A DNA stretch of 64,000 nucleotides from Chromobacterium sp. IIBBL 290-4 (GCF_024207115.1 NZ_CP100128.1:2542001-2606000); one strand, 5' to 3'. Counted from the stretch's first letter, positions 24,077 to 32,641 are shown. Numbers and translations: made by a program. Notes: generated by a model from the letters alone, not told the origin.

Positions 24077-24385
24077 GCATGGGATTGTTTTCGACAAGCA
24101 AGGGGTTTTCAGCGCAATGAGGATCAATATTCCGAGCGATGCCCGTAAATTTCACCCTTTTTCGGAACAGTGTTCCTGGCATTGCGTGGGGTTGATTTTG
24201 AATAACGGCTATTGCGGTGGTTGGGATGGCTGCAATCCTTGCTGGGCAATGGTTTGCTGGGTTTTCCAACACCAGCAGGCCGCAGGGCGTTCATAGGGTT
24301 AGTTTTCATTGCATGGGGTTTGTGTTCGAAATCCCTGGGTATCGTGCGTTGGCCATCAGAGTGGCATCGCATGGGGTTGTTTTCG
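24077..24385. repeat. Five degenerate iteron-like repeats
   Basis: The pattern GCATGGGGTTNNTTTTCG occurs at 24077, 24184, 24291, 24311 and 24369 on the plus strand, with one to four changes per copy. The first three are exactly 107 bases apart. Such clustered repeats can be iterons or protein-binding sites; no replication gene is adjacent. Confidence 0.45.
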
Positions 24386-24518
24386 TACTTAATCAATCCT
24401 GACGGGCCGCACCTGCTTGTGGCAGGCACGCGGCCCTGGGCATTCCGCTGCGTCTTCAGTTGGTGGCCGGCTGATTTTGGCTGCTTGCGCCACCCCTTCG
24501 AGATGGTGGGCTGAGGCA

Positions 24519-24541
24519 ACCCCTACACTAAAGGTAGGGGT
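24519..24541. other. Hairpin with possible MobV-type nick sequence (oriT candidate)
   Basis: Stem ACCCCTAC/GTAGGGGT with a 7-base loop lies 7 bases downstream of the relaxase gene. The minus strand reads TTTAGTGTAGGGG, similar to the TAGTGTG nick region known for pMV158-type MobV plasmids. There is no T-run, so a plain terminator is less likely. Confidence 0.35.
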
Positions 24542-24548
24542 CGCGATT

Positions 24549-25295
24549 TTAGGCGGCCTCCTTGTCCGCATCGTCAACCCCTATAGGGATTGCCGGTGTC
24601 GAGATGGCGACCCCAAATGCCATCGCTAGGCTCTGAAAATCTGGCGCGACTTGCAGCGCTTTGCCCAGCTGGTGTTTTTGGTCGGCGCTTAGCCTCGCGC
24701 CCTGGCGGATGACAGCATCAACGATCTGCCGCGCTGCGCTTTTGCGCTCTGCCGCCGGCATCTTGGCCGGTGGGTCGATCCCGAAGCGCTTGCAAACGGC
24801 AGCCTGGAAATCGCGCTGCATGCGTGCCATGTCTGGCCGCTTTCCCATAACAACATCGCCTTGCAGGCGCCCATCGCGGATCGGGACGAACAAGTAGTGC
24901 GCATGCAGTTCGGCCTCGTCAAAATGCACTACGGCATGCAGCAACGGGCAGTCGTACCAGGACACAAGCCAGTCCTTGGTCGCCTCGAAAAAGGCCACGG
25001 GGTCCTCAAGTGGCTGCTTTGGATCAACGACAACCTCAAGCAAGACGATCTGATCTTTGCGCTTGGGCTGGGCGCCAAACATTTCGAGAATGCGCGCATG
25101 TGATGCCACGATTTCCTCCGCAGTTTCCGGCCCAGCTATTACGCGATTCAGGTGTACGCGCGCCGGGTCAATCCTGGCCCCAGGCCCGCCCCGCAGCTCG
25201 GCTGCGATGCTGCGCGTGTTATGCGCAGCGATGGTCTGCAGGTTCTGATTGGGTCGCTTGCCGTTGATGGCGTGCGCGCTCAGGTACGCAGGCAT
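24549..25295 (-). CDS. MobV/Mob_Pre-type relaxase (short)
   Basis: A 248-residue DNA relaxase-like protein. The key motif is AVVHFDEAELHAHYLFVPI, matching the metal-binding HxDE...HxH of MobV (Mob_Pre) relaxases, preceded by LEVVVDPKQP and a conserved N-terminal Asn-rich part (HNTRS...HLNRVI). MobV proteins nick oriT and start conjugal mobilisation. Classical members are longer (about 400-500 residues), so this one is the relaxase domain plus a short tail. AAGGGGG precedes the ATG. The adjacent hairpin may be its oriT (inference). Confidence 0.75.
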   Translation of the reverse strand: MPAYLSAHAINGKRPNQNLQTIAAHNTRSIAAELRGGPGARIDPARVHLNRVIAGPETAEEIVASHARILEMFGAQPKRKDQIVLLEVVVDPKQPLEDPVAFFEATKDWLVSWYDCPLLHAVVHFDEAELHAHYLFVPIRDGRLQGDVVMGKRPDMARMQRDFQAAVCKRFGIDPPAKMPAAERKSAARQIVDAVIRQGARLSADQKHQLGKALQVAPDFQSLAMAFGVAISTPAIPIGVDDADKEAA

Positions 25296-25398
25296 TCATC
25301 CCCCTTGGCATGAGGCAGGCCGCGCCCATGAGGCTGGCCCGTCCTCGTCTGCGGATATGCGGCGGATTAGCCGACTTTGCGGTGGGGTGTGGCCGGCG

Positions 25399-26112
25399 TC
25401 ATGCGGACAGTCTCCCGGCATCGTTGGCCGGGATAGCCAGGCGCTGGCGCTGCTCGCTGGCAAATACCTGCAACGCGGCTTTGCGCTCGCTGTAGTCCAG
25501 CCCCCTGGCGATCAGTACCGCATCACGGCGGCGCAGATCGGCCAGCAAAGCGAGCTGGTCGGCATTTAGCCCGCTCTCGTCCAGGCGGGCAAAGTTGCCT
25601 GTCACGCACCAATTCAGCAGGCAGTGCTCGTTCATGAAGTGGTGCCGCTTGGGCGTCTTGCCATCTAGCAGCATCACGTCACGCATGACATCCGTCATCA
25701 GGCGGCCGGCTGCGCGCTTGCTATCCACAGCTAGCACGCGGTAATCCGTCTTCGCTTGGCCTTGGGTGAATGCCTGATTCAGCACCCTGAAACATTCGCG
25801 CTGGTAGTGAATCACCTTGTCGCGGACGCCGGCCTTGACCTTGTCCGGGTTTACCTTGAACAGCCAGCCTTGCAAATACTCCGCCGGCAGGCAGAGCATT
25901 TGACGTTGCTTTCCGTCTGCGCCAACCATTGCCATCTGGGCAACGATTGAACAAAGAACCGGGTCGCTCATCAACTTGCGATACTGCCGCGCCCAAGACA
26001 GGCCCATACCTTCGACAATCGGAAGCATGGCGACGTAGGCCACGCCGTCGCTAATGACGCCCTCCAGCTGCACGCCGGCAAACTCCGCATGCACGACGAT
26101 GGACTTGCTCAT
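25399..26112 (-). CDS. Phage antirepressor N-terminal domain protein (P22_AR_N type)
   Basis: A 237-residue protein. The N-terminal ~115 residues match the P22 antirepressor N-domain (VAYVAMLPIVEGMGLSWARQ, RQMLCLPAEYLQGWLFKVNP, VRDKVIHYQRECFRVL). The C-terminal part is helical and Arg-rich (LALLADLRRRDAVLIARGLD) without a recognised domain. It could titrate a repressor and induce the island or a helper phage. It overlaps the upstream HTH gene by four bases, so both are in one operon behind alpA. Confidence 0.8.
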   Translation of the reverse strand: MSKSIVVHAEFAGVQLEGVISDGVAYVAMLPIVEGMGLSWARQYRKLMSDPVLCSIVAQMAMVGADGKQRQMLCLPAEYLQGWLFKVNPDKVKAGVRDKVIHYQRECFRVLNQAFTQGQAKTDYRVLAVDSKRAAGRLMTDVMRDVMLLDGKTPKRHHFMNEHCLLNWCVTGNFARLDESGLNADQLALLADLRRRDAVLIARGLDYSERKAALQVFASEQRQRLAIPANDAGRLSA

Positions 26113-26417
26113 GCGGCCTCCTTCCTGGCGAGTGCAATTAAGCTGTACTCGGCAATGCGCGAATGGCGGCGGCCGTGCTCGTCAAAAATCGTGATAAGCC
26201 GCGTGCGAATCAGATTGCCAGCATGGCGTAAATCCATGATGCGCCCGCCGGGGTGCAAGATATTCAGCTCCGTGCGCGCGCGAAATGTGGTGACAGTGCC
26301 GGTTTTTAACGCTTCCAGCAGCCTCGCGCATTGCAGCGTGGTGCTGGTGTCGTTAATATCGGCGGTGTGGTTGGCGCTCGTTTCTGCTGCGGCGGGGCGG
26401 GCGTTTTTGTTTTCCAT
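26109..26417 (-). CDS. Helix-turn-helix island protein
   Basis: A 102-residue protein with a winged-helix-like domain of the kind found in phage and island HTH proteins: QCARLLEALKTGTVTTFRAR, TELNILHPGGRIMDLRHAGN and a hairpin with ITIFDEHGRRHSRIAEYSL. The first ~25 residues are disordered. It probably binds DNA and may control the operon. It overlaps the antirepressor gene by four bases. Confidence 0.75.
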   Translation of the reverse strand: MENKNARPAAAETSANHTADINDTSTTLQCARLLEALKTGTVTTFRARTELNILHPGGRIMDLRHAGNLIRTRLITIFDEHGRRHSRIAEYSLIALARKEAA

Positions 26418-26428
26418 CGTCCGCCCCC

Positions 26429-26650
26429 TTAAGCCGCTTGGCCCAGCTGGTCAAGAAATGCTCGGATTTCCTCCACGCGCCACGCCGTTACCTTCTCGGA
26501 GAGTTTTACTGGCGCGGGCATGGTGCCAGCACGGACGCGGCGCCAAATTGTGGAGTCAGACACAGGAAGGATTTTGCGCAGGTCGGCCAGTCGAATGAAA
26601 CCAGTGACGGGCAGTGCGCCGTAGTGGGGTTGTTTGGGTAGTGTTGCCAT
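26429..26650 (-). CDS. alpA: AlpA-family transcriptional regulator/excisionase
   Basis: A 73-residue MerR-like HTH protein: GFIRLADLRKILPVSDSTIW, RRVRAGTMPAPVKLSEKVTA, WRVEEIRAFL. This is the AlpA/P4 Vis pattern. Such proteins regulate the cognate integrase and act in excision. It sits between the integrase side and the accessory operon, the usual place in P4-type islands. Confidence 0.9.
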   Translation of the reverse strand: MATLPKQPHYGALPVTGFIRLADLRKILPVSDSTIWRRVRAGTMPAPVKLSEKVTAWRVEEIRAFLDQLGQAA

Positions 26651-26732
26651 GTCTTTGCCTTATATGGCTGTTGGTGACATCACTAACCTATTCAGAAAAG
26701 TTAACAGGCGCAGTATATTGGCTCTGTAAAAA

Positions 26733-27386
26733 TCACTTCCAGCTGGGTGGCTTTGTCTTCCCCGTCACTCGCGACGGGCGAGCAGCTTTTTTACTGATGC
26801 CACGAACTGCTTTCACTATGAGGGCGCGCTCTATGATTTGCTCAATCCAGCGCTCTTGAATCGGGTCTTCCATTAACTTGTTGAGATAATTTTTTGCTGA
26901 TGCCACACTAAACCCGTTTTCTGGTGCTATGCGCTTCGCTATGGCATGCTCAGTTTCATAAATGCCAGTTTCCTCCATTTTTATGTAACTTTGCACCCAC
27001 GCTGCTTGAATCTTGCGCACCTTCTCTCTTGTTTGGGCGTCAGATGGCGTGTGTCCTTTCCCGAACCTCAGAGCTGCTCTAAGTTCTGTAAACAAGTCAC
27101 TGCCCGATAGACCTTGATTGGATATCACCTTAATGAGGTCTTTGATTAACGGGTCCAACTCGTCCAGAATCATCAGCCTGACCATCTCGGCGTGAAGCCG
27201 TTCGAAAACATCAATAGCTATGCTTCCGCCTGGTTCGGGGGTAATTTCCGCTATTACTGCTTGTAAACGCGCCGCGCTCTCTGACTTATCCGTCTCTCGG
27301 CGCGCGGCATATGCCCTCAGTAGATAAAGCCCACCCTCTGTCTCCCGGTACTTTGTTAACTCCTCGGCTCCAGCGGTTTTCTTCAT
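26733..27386 (-). CDS. Island protein of unknown function downstream of integrase
   Basis: A 217-residue, charged, helical cytoplasmic protein (RLHAEMVRLMILDELDPLIK, QTREKVRKIQAAWVQSYIKM, RWIEQIIERALIVKAVRGIS) with a basic tail. No domain is recognised. GGGAGG supports the ATG at 27386. It lies 98 bases after the integrase stop on the same strand and may be cotranscribed. Confidence 0.65.
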   Translation of the reverse strand: MKKTAGAEELTKYRETEGGLYLLRAYAARRETDKSESAARLQAVIAEITPEPGGSIAIDVFERLHAEMVRLMILDELDPLIKDLIKVISNQGLSGSDLFTELRAALRFGKGHTPSDAQTREKVRKIQAAWVQSYIKMEETGIYETEHAIAKRIAPENGFSVASAKNYLNKLMEDPIQERWIEQIIERALIVKAVRGISKKAARPSRVTGKTKPPSWK

Positions 27387-27484
27387 GACGCCTCCCTGGC
27401 GGTACTCCCTGAATGGATTGCCGCGCCAGGCGGGCAGGGTTTCCCGCTTTTCGATTGGCCGATCTAGGCTCGGCAAAGCTGGTG

Positions 27485-28756
27485 TCAGGCCGTTTTCTTC
27501 CGGCCCTTGGCAATCGGTGTCACGTTGTAGGCTTCGCCCTTATCCAGTGCATTGAGCAGTCCGGCCCATTTATTCAAGGCGTCGCGGCGCTCGTTGAAAT
27601 AATCATGTCGGTTGTAAACCCCTTCCACGCCGGGGATTTTGTGATTGAGGCAGCGCTCCGCTACCACGGGATCAATGCCCAGCTCTGCAAGGTGGGTGCG
27701 CGCGGTACGGCGCAGGTCGTGGATGGTGAAGTCCGCCACGTCCGGCATGTGCGGCTTGACCTTGCCCAGGGCGGTGCCAATGGTGCCCTCGTGGATGTGC
27801 GGCACCATGCGGTGCTGCATCTTGCGCGCCGGCAGCAGCCAGCCGCTGGGGCCGGCCAGGTCGAACAGCTGCTGCAGCCATTCTACGGCCAGGGCGGGCA
27901 GGGGGATGTCGATAGGCTTGCCGGTTTTGCTGCGCTCGCCGGGCAGGTGCCAGATGCTTGCTGGCAAGTCGAACTCTTCCTTGCGCGCGGCGCACAGCTC
28001 CATCTTGCGGACGCACAGCAGCAACAGCAGGCGAATGGAGAGGTCATTCTCTACGCTGAAGCCCTTGGCCAGCCTCATGGCGGAGAATAGCTTGGCCAGT
28101 TCGTCGCGGCTCAAGGCACGGTCGCGGGCTTCTTCCTTGCCGCCCGCATCGCCCACGTCAAAGGCGCTGGCCGGGTTGATTTCGATGATGTGGCGCTTGA
28201 TAGCGTAGTCGAGCATGCGCCTTATCCAGCGCAATACATCGTTGGCAATCGATGGCGCGCCGCGCTTGACGATGCTCTGCAGCATGTCGTCGATGTGGCG
28301 GGGCTTGATGTCCTCCACCTTCATCTTGCCCAGCATCGGGGCGATGTCCTTGTCGATCCGGCGCCGCACGATATCAGGGTGCTTCCAGCGGCCAAGGATC
28401 ATCCGCTCGTAGTACTCGTTCGCCAGCGCCAGCATGGTGATGGCGTTCTTCTCTTCCTCGATTCTGGCAAGCGCCGCGGCCTTGCGCTCCTGCTTCTCGC
28501 CGGCTACATCGTAGCCCAGCGCCACGCGGGCGGCCATCTCTCTGGCGGTTTCTCGGGCCTTGGCCAGAGATAGTTCGCTGTACGAGCCAATCACCACGGC
28601 GCGAGCCTTGCCAGAGAACTTGTAACGGAAGCGCCAGAACGGGACGGAGTAGCGCGAGGGGAAGCAGAGATAGAGGCCATCGCCATCGGCGCGGGCTTCG
28701 AAGTGTTCACCGGCCTTGATCCAGGCCCGGATTTGCATGTCGGTCAGCTTGGCCAT
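27485..28756 (-). CDS. int: P4-type tyrosine integrase
   Basis: A 423-residue site-specific recombinase. The N-terminal arm-binding domain (DUF4102-like: LTDMQIRAWIKAGEHFEARA, GLYLCFPS, WRFRYKFSGKARAVVIGSY) is followed by a SAM-like core-binding domain (DIKPRHIDDMLQSIVKRGAP) and the catalytic domain. Catalytic residues are seen in CVRKMEL (Arg), FTIHDLRRTARTHL (His-x-x-Arg), LNHK (His) and VYNRHDY (Tyr). GAGG lies 8 bases before the ATG at 28756; an in-frame start six codons upstream is possible. It stands next to the att repeat at yicC and should catalyse integration and excision there. Confidence 0.93.
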   Translation of the reverse strand: MAKLTDMQIRAWIKAGEHFEARADGDGLYLCFPSRYSVPFWRFRYKFSGKARAVVIGSYSELSLAKARETAREMAARVALGYDVAGEKQERKAAALARIEEEKNAITMLALANEYYERMILGRWKHPDIVRRRIDKDIAPMLGKMKVEDIKPRHIDDMLQSIVKRGAPSIANDVLRWIRRMLDYAIKRHIIEINPASAFDVGDAGGKEEARDRALSRDELAKLFSAMRLAKGFSVENDLSIRLLLLLCVRKMELCAARKEEFDLPASIWHLPGERSKTGKPIDIPLPALAVEWLQQLFDLAGPSGWLLPARKMQHRMVPHIHEGTIGTALGKVKPHMPDVADFTIHDLRRTARTHLAELGIDPVVAERCLNHKIPGVEGVYNRHDYFNERRDALNKWAGLLNALDKGEAYNVTPIAKGRKKTA

Positions 28757-28836
28757 GTCGCGTACCTCAAACACAGAGTAGGCCGGAGAACCCCGCGTGG
28801 CTGTTCAATCCTCAAAAATCTAAACAGCGGATAGGG

Positions 28837-28890
28837 CCGTGTACATACTCAACTGACTGGGAAGGCCTGTATGTACACCTGTATGTACAC
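28837..28890. repeat. Right TGTACAC repeats (possible integrase arm sites)
   Basis: Two direct copies of TGTATGTACAC (28868-28878, 28880-28890) and one inverted related copy (28837-28850) lie between the integrase start and the right att repeat. Similar octamers occur at the left end. Confidence 0.5.
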
Positions 28891-28935
28891 GGTAATTATG
28901 CGCTTTGTTGGTGTGGGGTGATACGTGGTGACATG

Positions 28936-28965
28936 AAAAAAGCCCTGCAGAACAGGACTTTGTGG
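28936..28965 (-). terminator. Terminator downstream of yicC
   Basis: On the minus strand AGTCCTG and CAGGGCT pair (one G-U) around TTCTG, then a T-run follows. It is inside the island and duplicates the terminator layout at 19437-19465. Confidence 0.65.
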
Positions 28966-28989
28966 ATTTTTTGACACGTGGTGACGCGT

Positions 28990-29010
28990 CGTGAAAGATT
29001 ACTCGATGTT
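28990..29010. repeat. Right attachment repeat, overlapping the 3' end of yicC
   Basis: The 21-bp identity with 19482-19502 covers the final codons (Ile-Glu-stop) of yicC and 9 bases beyond. The coding sequence of yicC stays intact. Confidence 0.8.
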
Positions 29011-29865
29011 TTGAATCTGTTCCCGCATCTGCTCGATCAGCACCTTCAGTTCCACCGAGGCCTGGGTGGTTTCGGTGGAGACCGATTTGGAGCCCAGTGT
29101 GTTGGCTTCGCGGTTCAGTTCTTGCATCAGGAAGTCCAGACGCTTGCCAGATTGGCCGCCGGACTTGAGGATGCGGCGCACCTCGCTCAGGTGGGTGCTC
29201 AGGCGCGACAGTTCTTCATCCACGTCTATCTTCTGCGCGAACAGGGCGAACTCCTGCTTCAGGCGGTCGTCGTCGACATTGCCCAGCGCTTCTTGCAGGC
29301 GGCCGGACAGCTTGGCCATATAGTTGTCCAGAATCTGCGGCAGCTTGGGCTTGATCGCGGCGACGATGGTTTCCATGCCCTCGATGCGCTCGATCAGCAC
29401 CGCCTTCAGCTTTTCGCCTTCGCGGCCGCGAGAGGCGTTGAAATCGCCCAGGGCGGTTCGCAGCGCGTCCAGACACAGCTGGTGCAGCACTTCCGGCGCC
29501 AACTCATTGCTTTTCAGCACGCCGGGCCAGCGCATCAGTTCGCCGACGGACAGGCCGTGGTTGCCGCCGCATTGTTGTTGCACTTCGCGCGACACTTCCA
29601 TCAGGCGTGTCAAAAAGGCCTGGTTCAACTCCAGGGTCGGGGCCGTGCTGTCCAGCTGGTTCAGGCCGACGCGGCATTCCAGCTTGCCGCGGGTGACTTT
29701 GGCGGCGATCTGTTCGCGCAGTTGCGGTTCAATGATGCGCAATTCTTCCGGCAGCCGCATCTGCACATCCAGATAACGGTGATTGACGGCGCGCACCTCC
29801 AGGCTCAACATGCCACCGGGGAATTCCCGGGTGGCGGCGGCAAAGCCGGTCATGCTCAGTATCAT
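28999..29865 (-). CDS. yicC: YicC/YloC-family endoribonuclease
   Basis: A 288-residue YicC-family protein, shown in E. coli to act as an endoribonuclease. Typical features are the start MILSMTGFA, EVRAVNHRYLD, RGKLEC and the C-terminal EVRRILKSGGQSGKRLDFL with MQELNREANTLGSKS. Length is standard. The 3' end serves as the integration site of the adjacent island. Confidence 0.95.
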   Translation of the reverse strand: MILSMTGFAAATREFPGGMLSLEVRAVNHRYLDVQMRLPEELRIIEPQLREQIAAKVTRGKLECRVGLNQLDSTAPTLELNQAFLTRLMEVSREVQQQCGGNHGLSVGELMRWPGVLKSNELAPEVLHQLCLDALRTALGDFNASRGREGEKLKAVLIERIEGMETIVAAIKPKLPQILDNYMAKLSGRLQEALGNVDDDRLKQEFALFAQKIDVDEELSRLSTHLSEVRRILKSGGQSGKRLDFLMQELNREANTLGSKSVSTETTQASVELKVLIEQMREQIQNIE

Positions 29866-29962
29866 GGGGGCTCCTGATTCGTATCCATTTTCAAATGCCG
29901 GGCCCGAATTGCTTTGCTAAGCTCAATTCAGGGCCAGTGGACACTATAACAACTGCCATTCA

Positions 29963-30937
29963 ATGACTCAATCCAGCCAGCAAACCGCGTTGCCGGCCGG
30001 CTACCGGCTAGCCGAGTACACCATTGTCCGCCAATTGTCGGTTGGCGGCTTCAGCGTGGTTTATTTGGCGCTGGATGATGCCGATCGCAAGTTCGCCATC
30101 AAGGAATATCTGCCTCGCAATCTGGCGGAGCGCAATAAGGAAGGCGAGGTGGTGGTGTCGCACGATGTGGACCGCGATGCTTTCAATCTTGGGCTGAAAT
30201 GTTTTTTTGAAGAAGGCCGGGTGCTGTCCGGCATTTCCCATCCCACCGTGGTAAGGGTGAGCAACTTCTTCCGCGCCAATCATACGGTGTATATGGTGAT
30301 GGAGTACGCCGACGGCCGCTCGCTGGGGCGCGAGCTGGAGCTGGCGGGAGGGCGGATGGAGGAGAGGCGCATCCGCAACTGGTTCGCGGCTTTGCTGTCC
30401 GGCTTGCGCGAGGTGCATAGCCAGCGCTTGCTGCATCTGGACATCAAGCCGGCCAATATTTATCTGCGCCGCAACGGCGTGCCCTTGCTGCTGGACTTCG
30501 GCGCGGCCAGGCAAACGCTGTCGCGCCGGGATACGCATTTCGCCGCCATGTACACGCCGGGCTTCGCCGCGCCCGAGCAATACGAGCACGACAGGCCGCT
30601 GGGGCCGTGGACCGATATCTATGCCATCGGCGCCTGTCTCTATGTCTGCATGGGCGGCGAAACGCCGCAAAACGCAAAAGACCGGCTGGCGCAAGATGCC
30701 TTGGCGCCGGCCTGCAAAGTGTTTAGGCATCACTATTCGGCCGAATTGACCGAGTTATGCGATCGTTGTCTGTCCTTGTCCCCGGACGAGCGGCCCGCCA
30801 CGGTGCTGGAGGTGCAAAAATGCCTGCAGCAAACCGAATACAGCAAACCCGAAAAGCCGGAAGGCTTGGAGGGCAGCAAGCTGGTGGGCTGGATCAAGGG
30901 GCTGAGAGGCGGCCGGCATCGCGAGGGGGCGGAATGA
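29963..30937 (+). CDS. Hanks-type serine/threonine protein kinase
   Basis: A 324-residue eukaryote-like kinase, soluble as no membrane segment is seen. Motifs are the Gly loop VGGFSVVYLA, the ATP-anchoring Lys47 (FAIKEYL), the catalytic loop HLDIKPANI (H158, D160; a non-RD type with Leu in place of Arg), DFGAAR and APEQY. The last ~40 residues are basic. The gene overlaps a PP2C phosphatase by ATGA, so they form a kinase/phosphatase pair. Similar pairs occur in type VI secretion loci (PpkA/PppA), but no such genes are nearby. Substrates are unknown. Confidence 0.9.
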   Translation: MTQSSQQTALPAGYRLAEYTIVRQLSVGGFSVVYLALDDADRKFAIKEYLPRNLAERNKEGEVVVSHDVDRDAFNLGLKCFFEEGRVLSGISHPTVVRVSNFFRANHTVYMVMEYADGRSLGRELELAGGRMEERRIRNWFAALLSGLREVHSQRLLHLDIKPANIYLRRNGVPLLLDFGAARQTLSRRDTHFAAMYTPGFAAPEQYEHDRPLGPWTDIYAIGACLYVCMGGETPQNAKDRLAQDALAPACKVFRHHYSAELTELCDRCLSLSPDERPATVLEVQKCLQQTEYSKPEKPEGLEGSKLVGWIKGLRGGRHREGAE

Positions 30938-31815
30938 AACTGGCTATCTTTCAGGAAAGCAGGGTGGGGGGGCGCAGCTACAATCAAGACCGCTACGCCA
31001 TCGCCCATACTCGCGAGGCGGTGATGCTGGTGGTGGCCGATGGCATGGGCGGTCATTTGCGCGGCGAAGTGGCGGCGCAGATCACGGTGGACCTGATCTG
31101 CGAGCTGTTCTACCAGCAGGCGACGCCGATTCTGAGCCATCCCAACCGCTTCCTGGTCAATGCGATCAGCTCGGTCCATCAAGTGATATTGGAATACGCG
31201 GCCGATCACAGGCTGCCGGATGTGCCCAGCACCACGGTGGTGGTGGCCATTCTGCAGGAAGACAGCCTGTACTGGTGCCATGTAGGCGACTCCCGCCTGT
31301 ATCTGCTCGATGAACAGGGCCTGCGGGTGCGTTCGCGCGACCACTCTCAGGTGCAGCGGCTGATCGACCAGGGCTTGTTGACCGAAGAGGGCGCCAAGAC
31401 CCATCCGGAGCGGAACAAGATTTACAACTGCCTGGGTGCGTCCAGCGATCCGGATATCGATATCGGAGAGCGGCAGCAGATCGGGCCGGGCTGTTCCATC
31501 CTGTTGTGCACCGATGGTTTATGGTCGCAGGTGCTGGATGGCGAGATGGAGAAAGTGTTCGCCGGCCGGCATGTCAATCAGGTGCTGCCGGCGCTGATCA
31601 ATGTGGCGGAAAGGCGGGCCGGCGCCGGGGGTGACAATCTCACGGCCATCGGCGTGACCTTGCTGGATGAGGCGGCGGCGTCCAGCGAGCGCGGCGATGT
31701 GCTGGACACCGAGGTGACGCCCCCGCATAAAGGCGGCAGGCTGATTTTGGAATCCAATCTGGAAATCATGCATCAGGAAATCTTGGCCAGCCAGGTTCCC
31801 GCCAAGAATGCCTAA
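30934..31815 (+). CDS. PP2C-family serine/threonine phosphatase
   Basis: A 293-residue Stp1/PppA-like metal-dependent phosphatase. Metal-binding and core motifs are [53 protein letters not shown] and GDNLTAIGV. The ATG at 30934 overlaps the kinase stop; a longer in-frame start lies inside the kinase. It should reverse the action of the preceding kinase. About 50 extra residues at the C-terminus have no known domain. Confidence 0.93.
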   Translation: MKLAIFQESRVGGRSYNQDRYAIAHTREAVMLVVADGMGGHLRGEVAAQITVDLICELFYQQATPILSHPNRFLVNAISSVHQVILEYAADHRLPDVPSTTVVVAILQEDSLYWCHVGDSRLYLLDEQGLRVRSRDHSQVQRLIDQGLLTEEGAKTHPERNKIYNCLGASSDPDIDIGERQQIGPGCSILLCTDGLWSQVLDGEMEKVFAGRHVNQVLPALINVAERRAGAGGDNLTAIGVTLLDEAAASSERGDVLDTEVTPPHKGGRLILESNLEIMHQEILASQVPAKNA

Positions 31816-31824
31816 GCGCCGGGG

Positions 31825-31830
31825 TATAAT
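31825..31830 (+). promoter_or_regulatory. Consensus -10 element of rph
   Basis: A perfect TATAAT 34 bases upstream of the rph ATG. No good -35 is visible at 16-18 bases, so the promoter may need an activator or be weak. Confidence 0.45.
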
Positions 31831-31864
31831 CGGCCCCATCTTTTTTCTCCCGTTCAGGAATGCC

Positions 31865-32581
31865 ATGAGACCCTCCCAACGCGATCTCGACGCCATGCGC
31901 GTCGTGCGTCTGACCCGTTCTTACACCAAGCATGCCGAAGGTTCGGTGCTGGTGGAGTTTGGCGACACCAAGGTGATTTGCACCGCCAGCGTAGAGGAAA
32001 CCGTGCCATCCTTCCTCAAGGGCAAGGGCCAAGGCTGGGTCACCGCCGAATACGGCATGCTGCCGCGCTCCACCGGCAGCCGGATGAAGCGCGAATCGGC
32101 GGCCGGCAAGCAGACTGGCCGCACCCAGGAAATCCAGCGGCTGATCGGCCGCTCCTTGCGCGCGGTGGTGGATCTGGCCAAGCTGGGCGAGCGGCAGATC
32201 GTCATCGACTGCGATGTGATCCAGGCGGATGGCGGCACGCGCACCGCCAGCATCACCGGCGCTTATGTGGCCTTGGCGGATGCCATCGGCGGCCTGATCC
32301 GCGCGGGCAAGCTGCAAGCCAGCCCCTTGCGCGATCAGGTGGCCGCGGTGTCGGTGGGCGTTTACCAGGGCAAGCCGGTGCTGGACCTGGACTACCCGGA
32401 GGATTCCGGCTGCGAAACCGATATGAATGTGGTGATGACCGGCAGCGGCCGCTTCATCGAGGTGCAGGGCACCGCCGAAGGCGAACCGTTCAGCGAGGAG
32501 GAAATGGCCGCCATGCTGGCGCTGGCGCGCAAGGGCATTGCCGAGCTGTTGCAGGCGCAGCGCGAGGCGCTGGCCGGCTAG
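31865..32581 (+). CDS. rph: Ribonuclease PH
   Basis: A 238-residue phosphorolytic 3'-5' exoribonuclease that trims tRNA 3' ends. Signature segments: [79 protein letters not shown] and [17 protein letters not shown]. The length equals the family norm from the ATG at 31865, which has AGGA upstream; an earlier in-frame ATG at 31808 would overlap the phosphatase gene. Confidence 0.97.
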   Translation: MRPSQRDLDAMRVVRLTRSYTKHAEGSVLVEFGDTKVICTASVEETVPSFLKGKGQGWVTAEYGMLPRSTGSRMKRESAAGKQTGRTQEIQRLIGRSLRAVVDLAKLGERQIVIDCDVIQADGGTRTASITGAYVALADAIGGLIRAGKLQASPLRDQVAAVSVGVYQGKPVLDLDYPEDSGCETDMNVVMTGSGRFIEVQGTAEGEPFSEEEMAAMLALARKGIAELLQAQREALAG

Positions 32582-32603
32582 AGGGGCGGTTCGGATAAGG
32601 ATG

Positions 32604-32641
32604 CAGCCCTGTCGATGGCTTTCGGCAGGGCTGTTTTTTTA
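32604..32641 (+). terminator. Rho-independent terminator of rph
   Basis: Stem CAGCCCTG/CAGGGCTG (32604-32611 with 32626-32633) followed by eight Ts. Convergent with the protease gene, whose stop lies within the T-run. Confidence 0.85.

Larger units (their letters stand above)
23389..24548. other. Gap without a confident gene between higA and the relaxase gene
   Basis: About 1.16 kb. Several overlapping frames are open but none has both a ribosome-binding site and protein-like composition. A minus-strand stretch at 23920-24063 reads ENGQLVDEFSRRSGRPALP and ends with VAAVDLDWPRGEI; it may be the tail of a lost gene. The right half contains degenerate GCATGGGGTT repeats and, at 24519-24541, a hairpin. 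A role as replication or transfer origin region is possible. Confidence 0.4.
19482..29010. mobile_element. Integrated genomic island (~9.5 kb) at the 3' end of yicC
   Basis: A 21-bp direct repeat bounds the element. A P4-type tyrosine integrase lies next to the right repeat and reads inward. The cargo is two toxin-antitoxin-like pairs, an operon of unknown paralogues with a structured leader, a MobV-like relaxase, a P22-type antirepressor protein, HTH proteins and AlpA. No capsid, tail, terminase or primase gene is seen. This fits a mobilizable or satellite-like island. The integration site is inferred from the repeat; the yicC stop codon is preserved. Confidence 0.85.

Noticed and set aside
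23787..24519. Overlapping open frames of 130-170 codons on both strands between higA and the relaxase gene
   Set aside because: No ribosome-binding sites, Trp/Cys/Pro-rich composition, and recurring NPM words that simply translate the DNA repeats.
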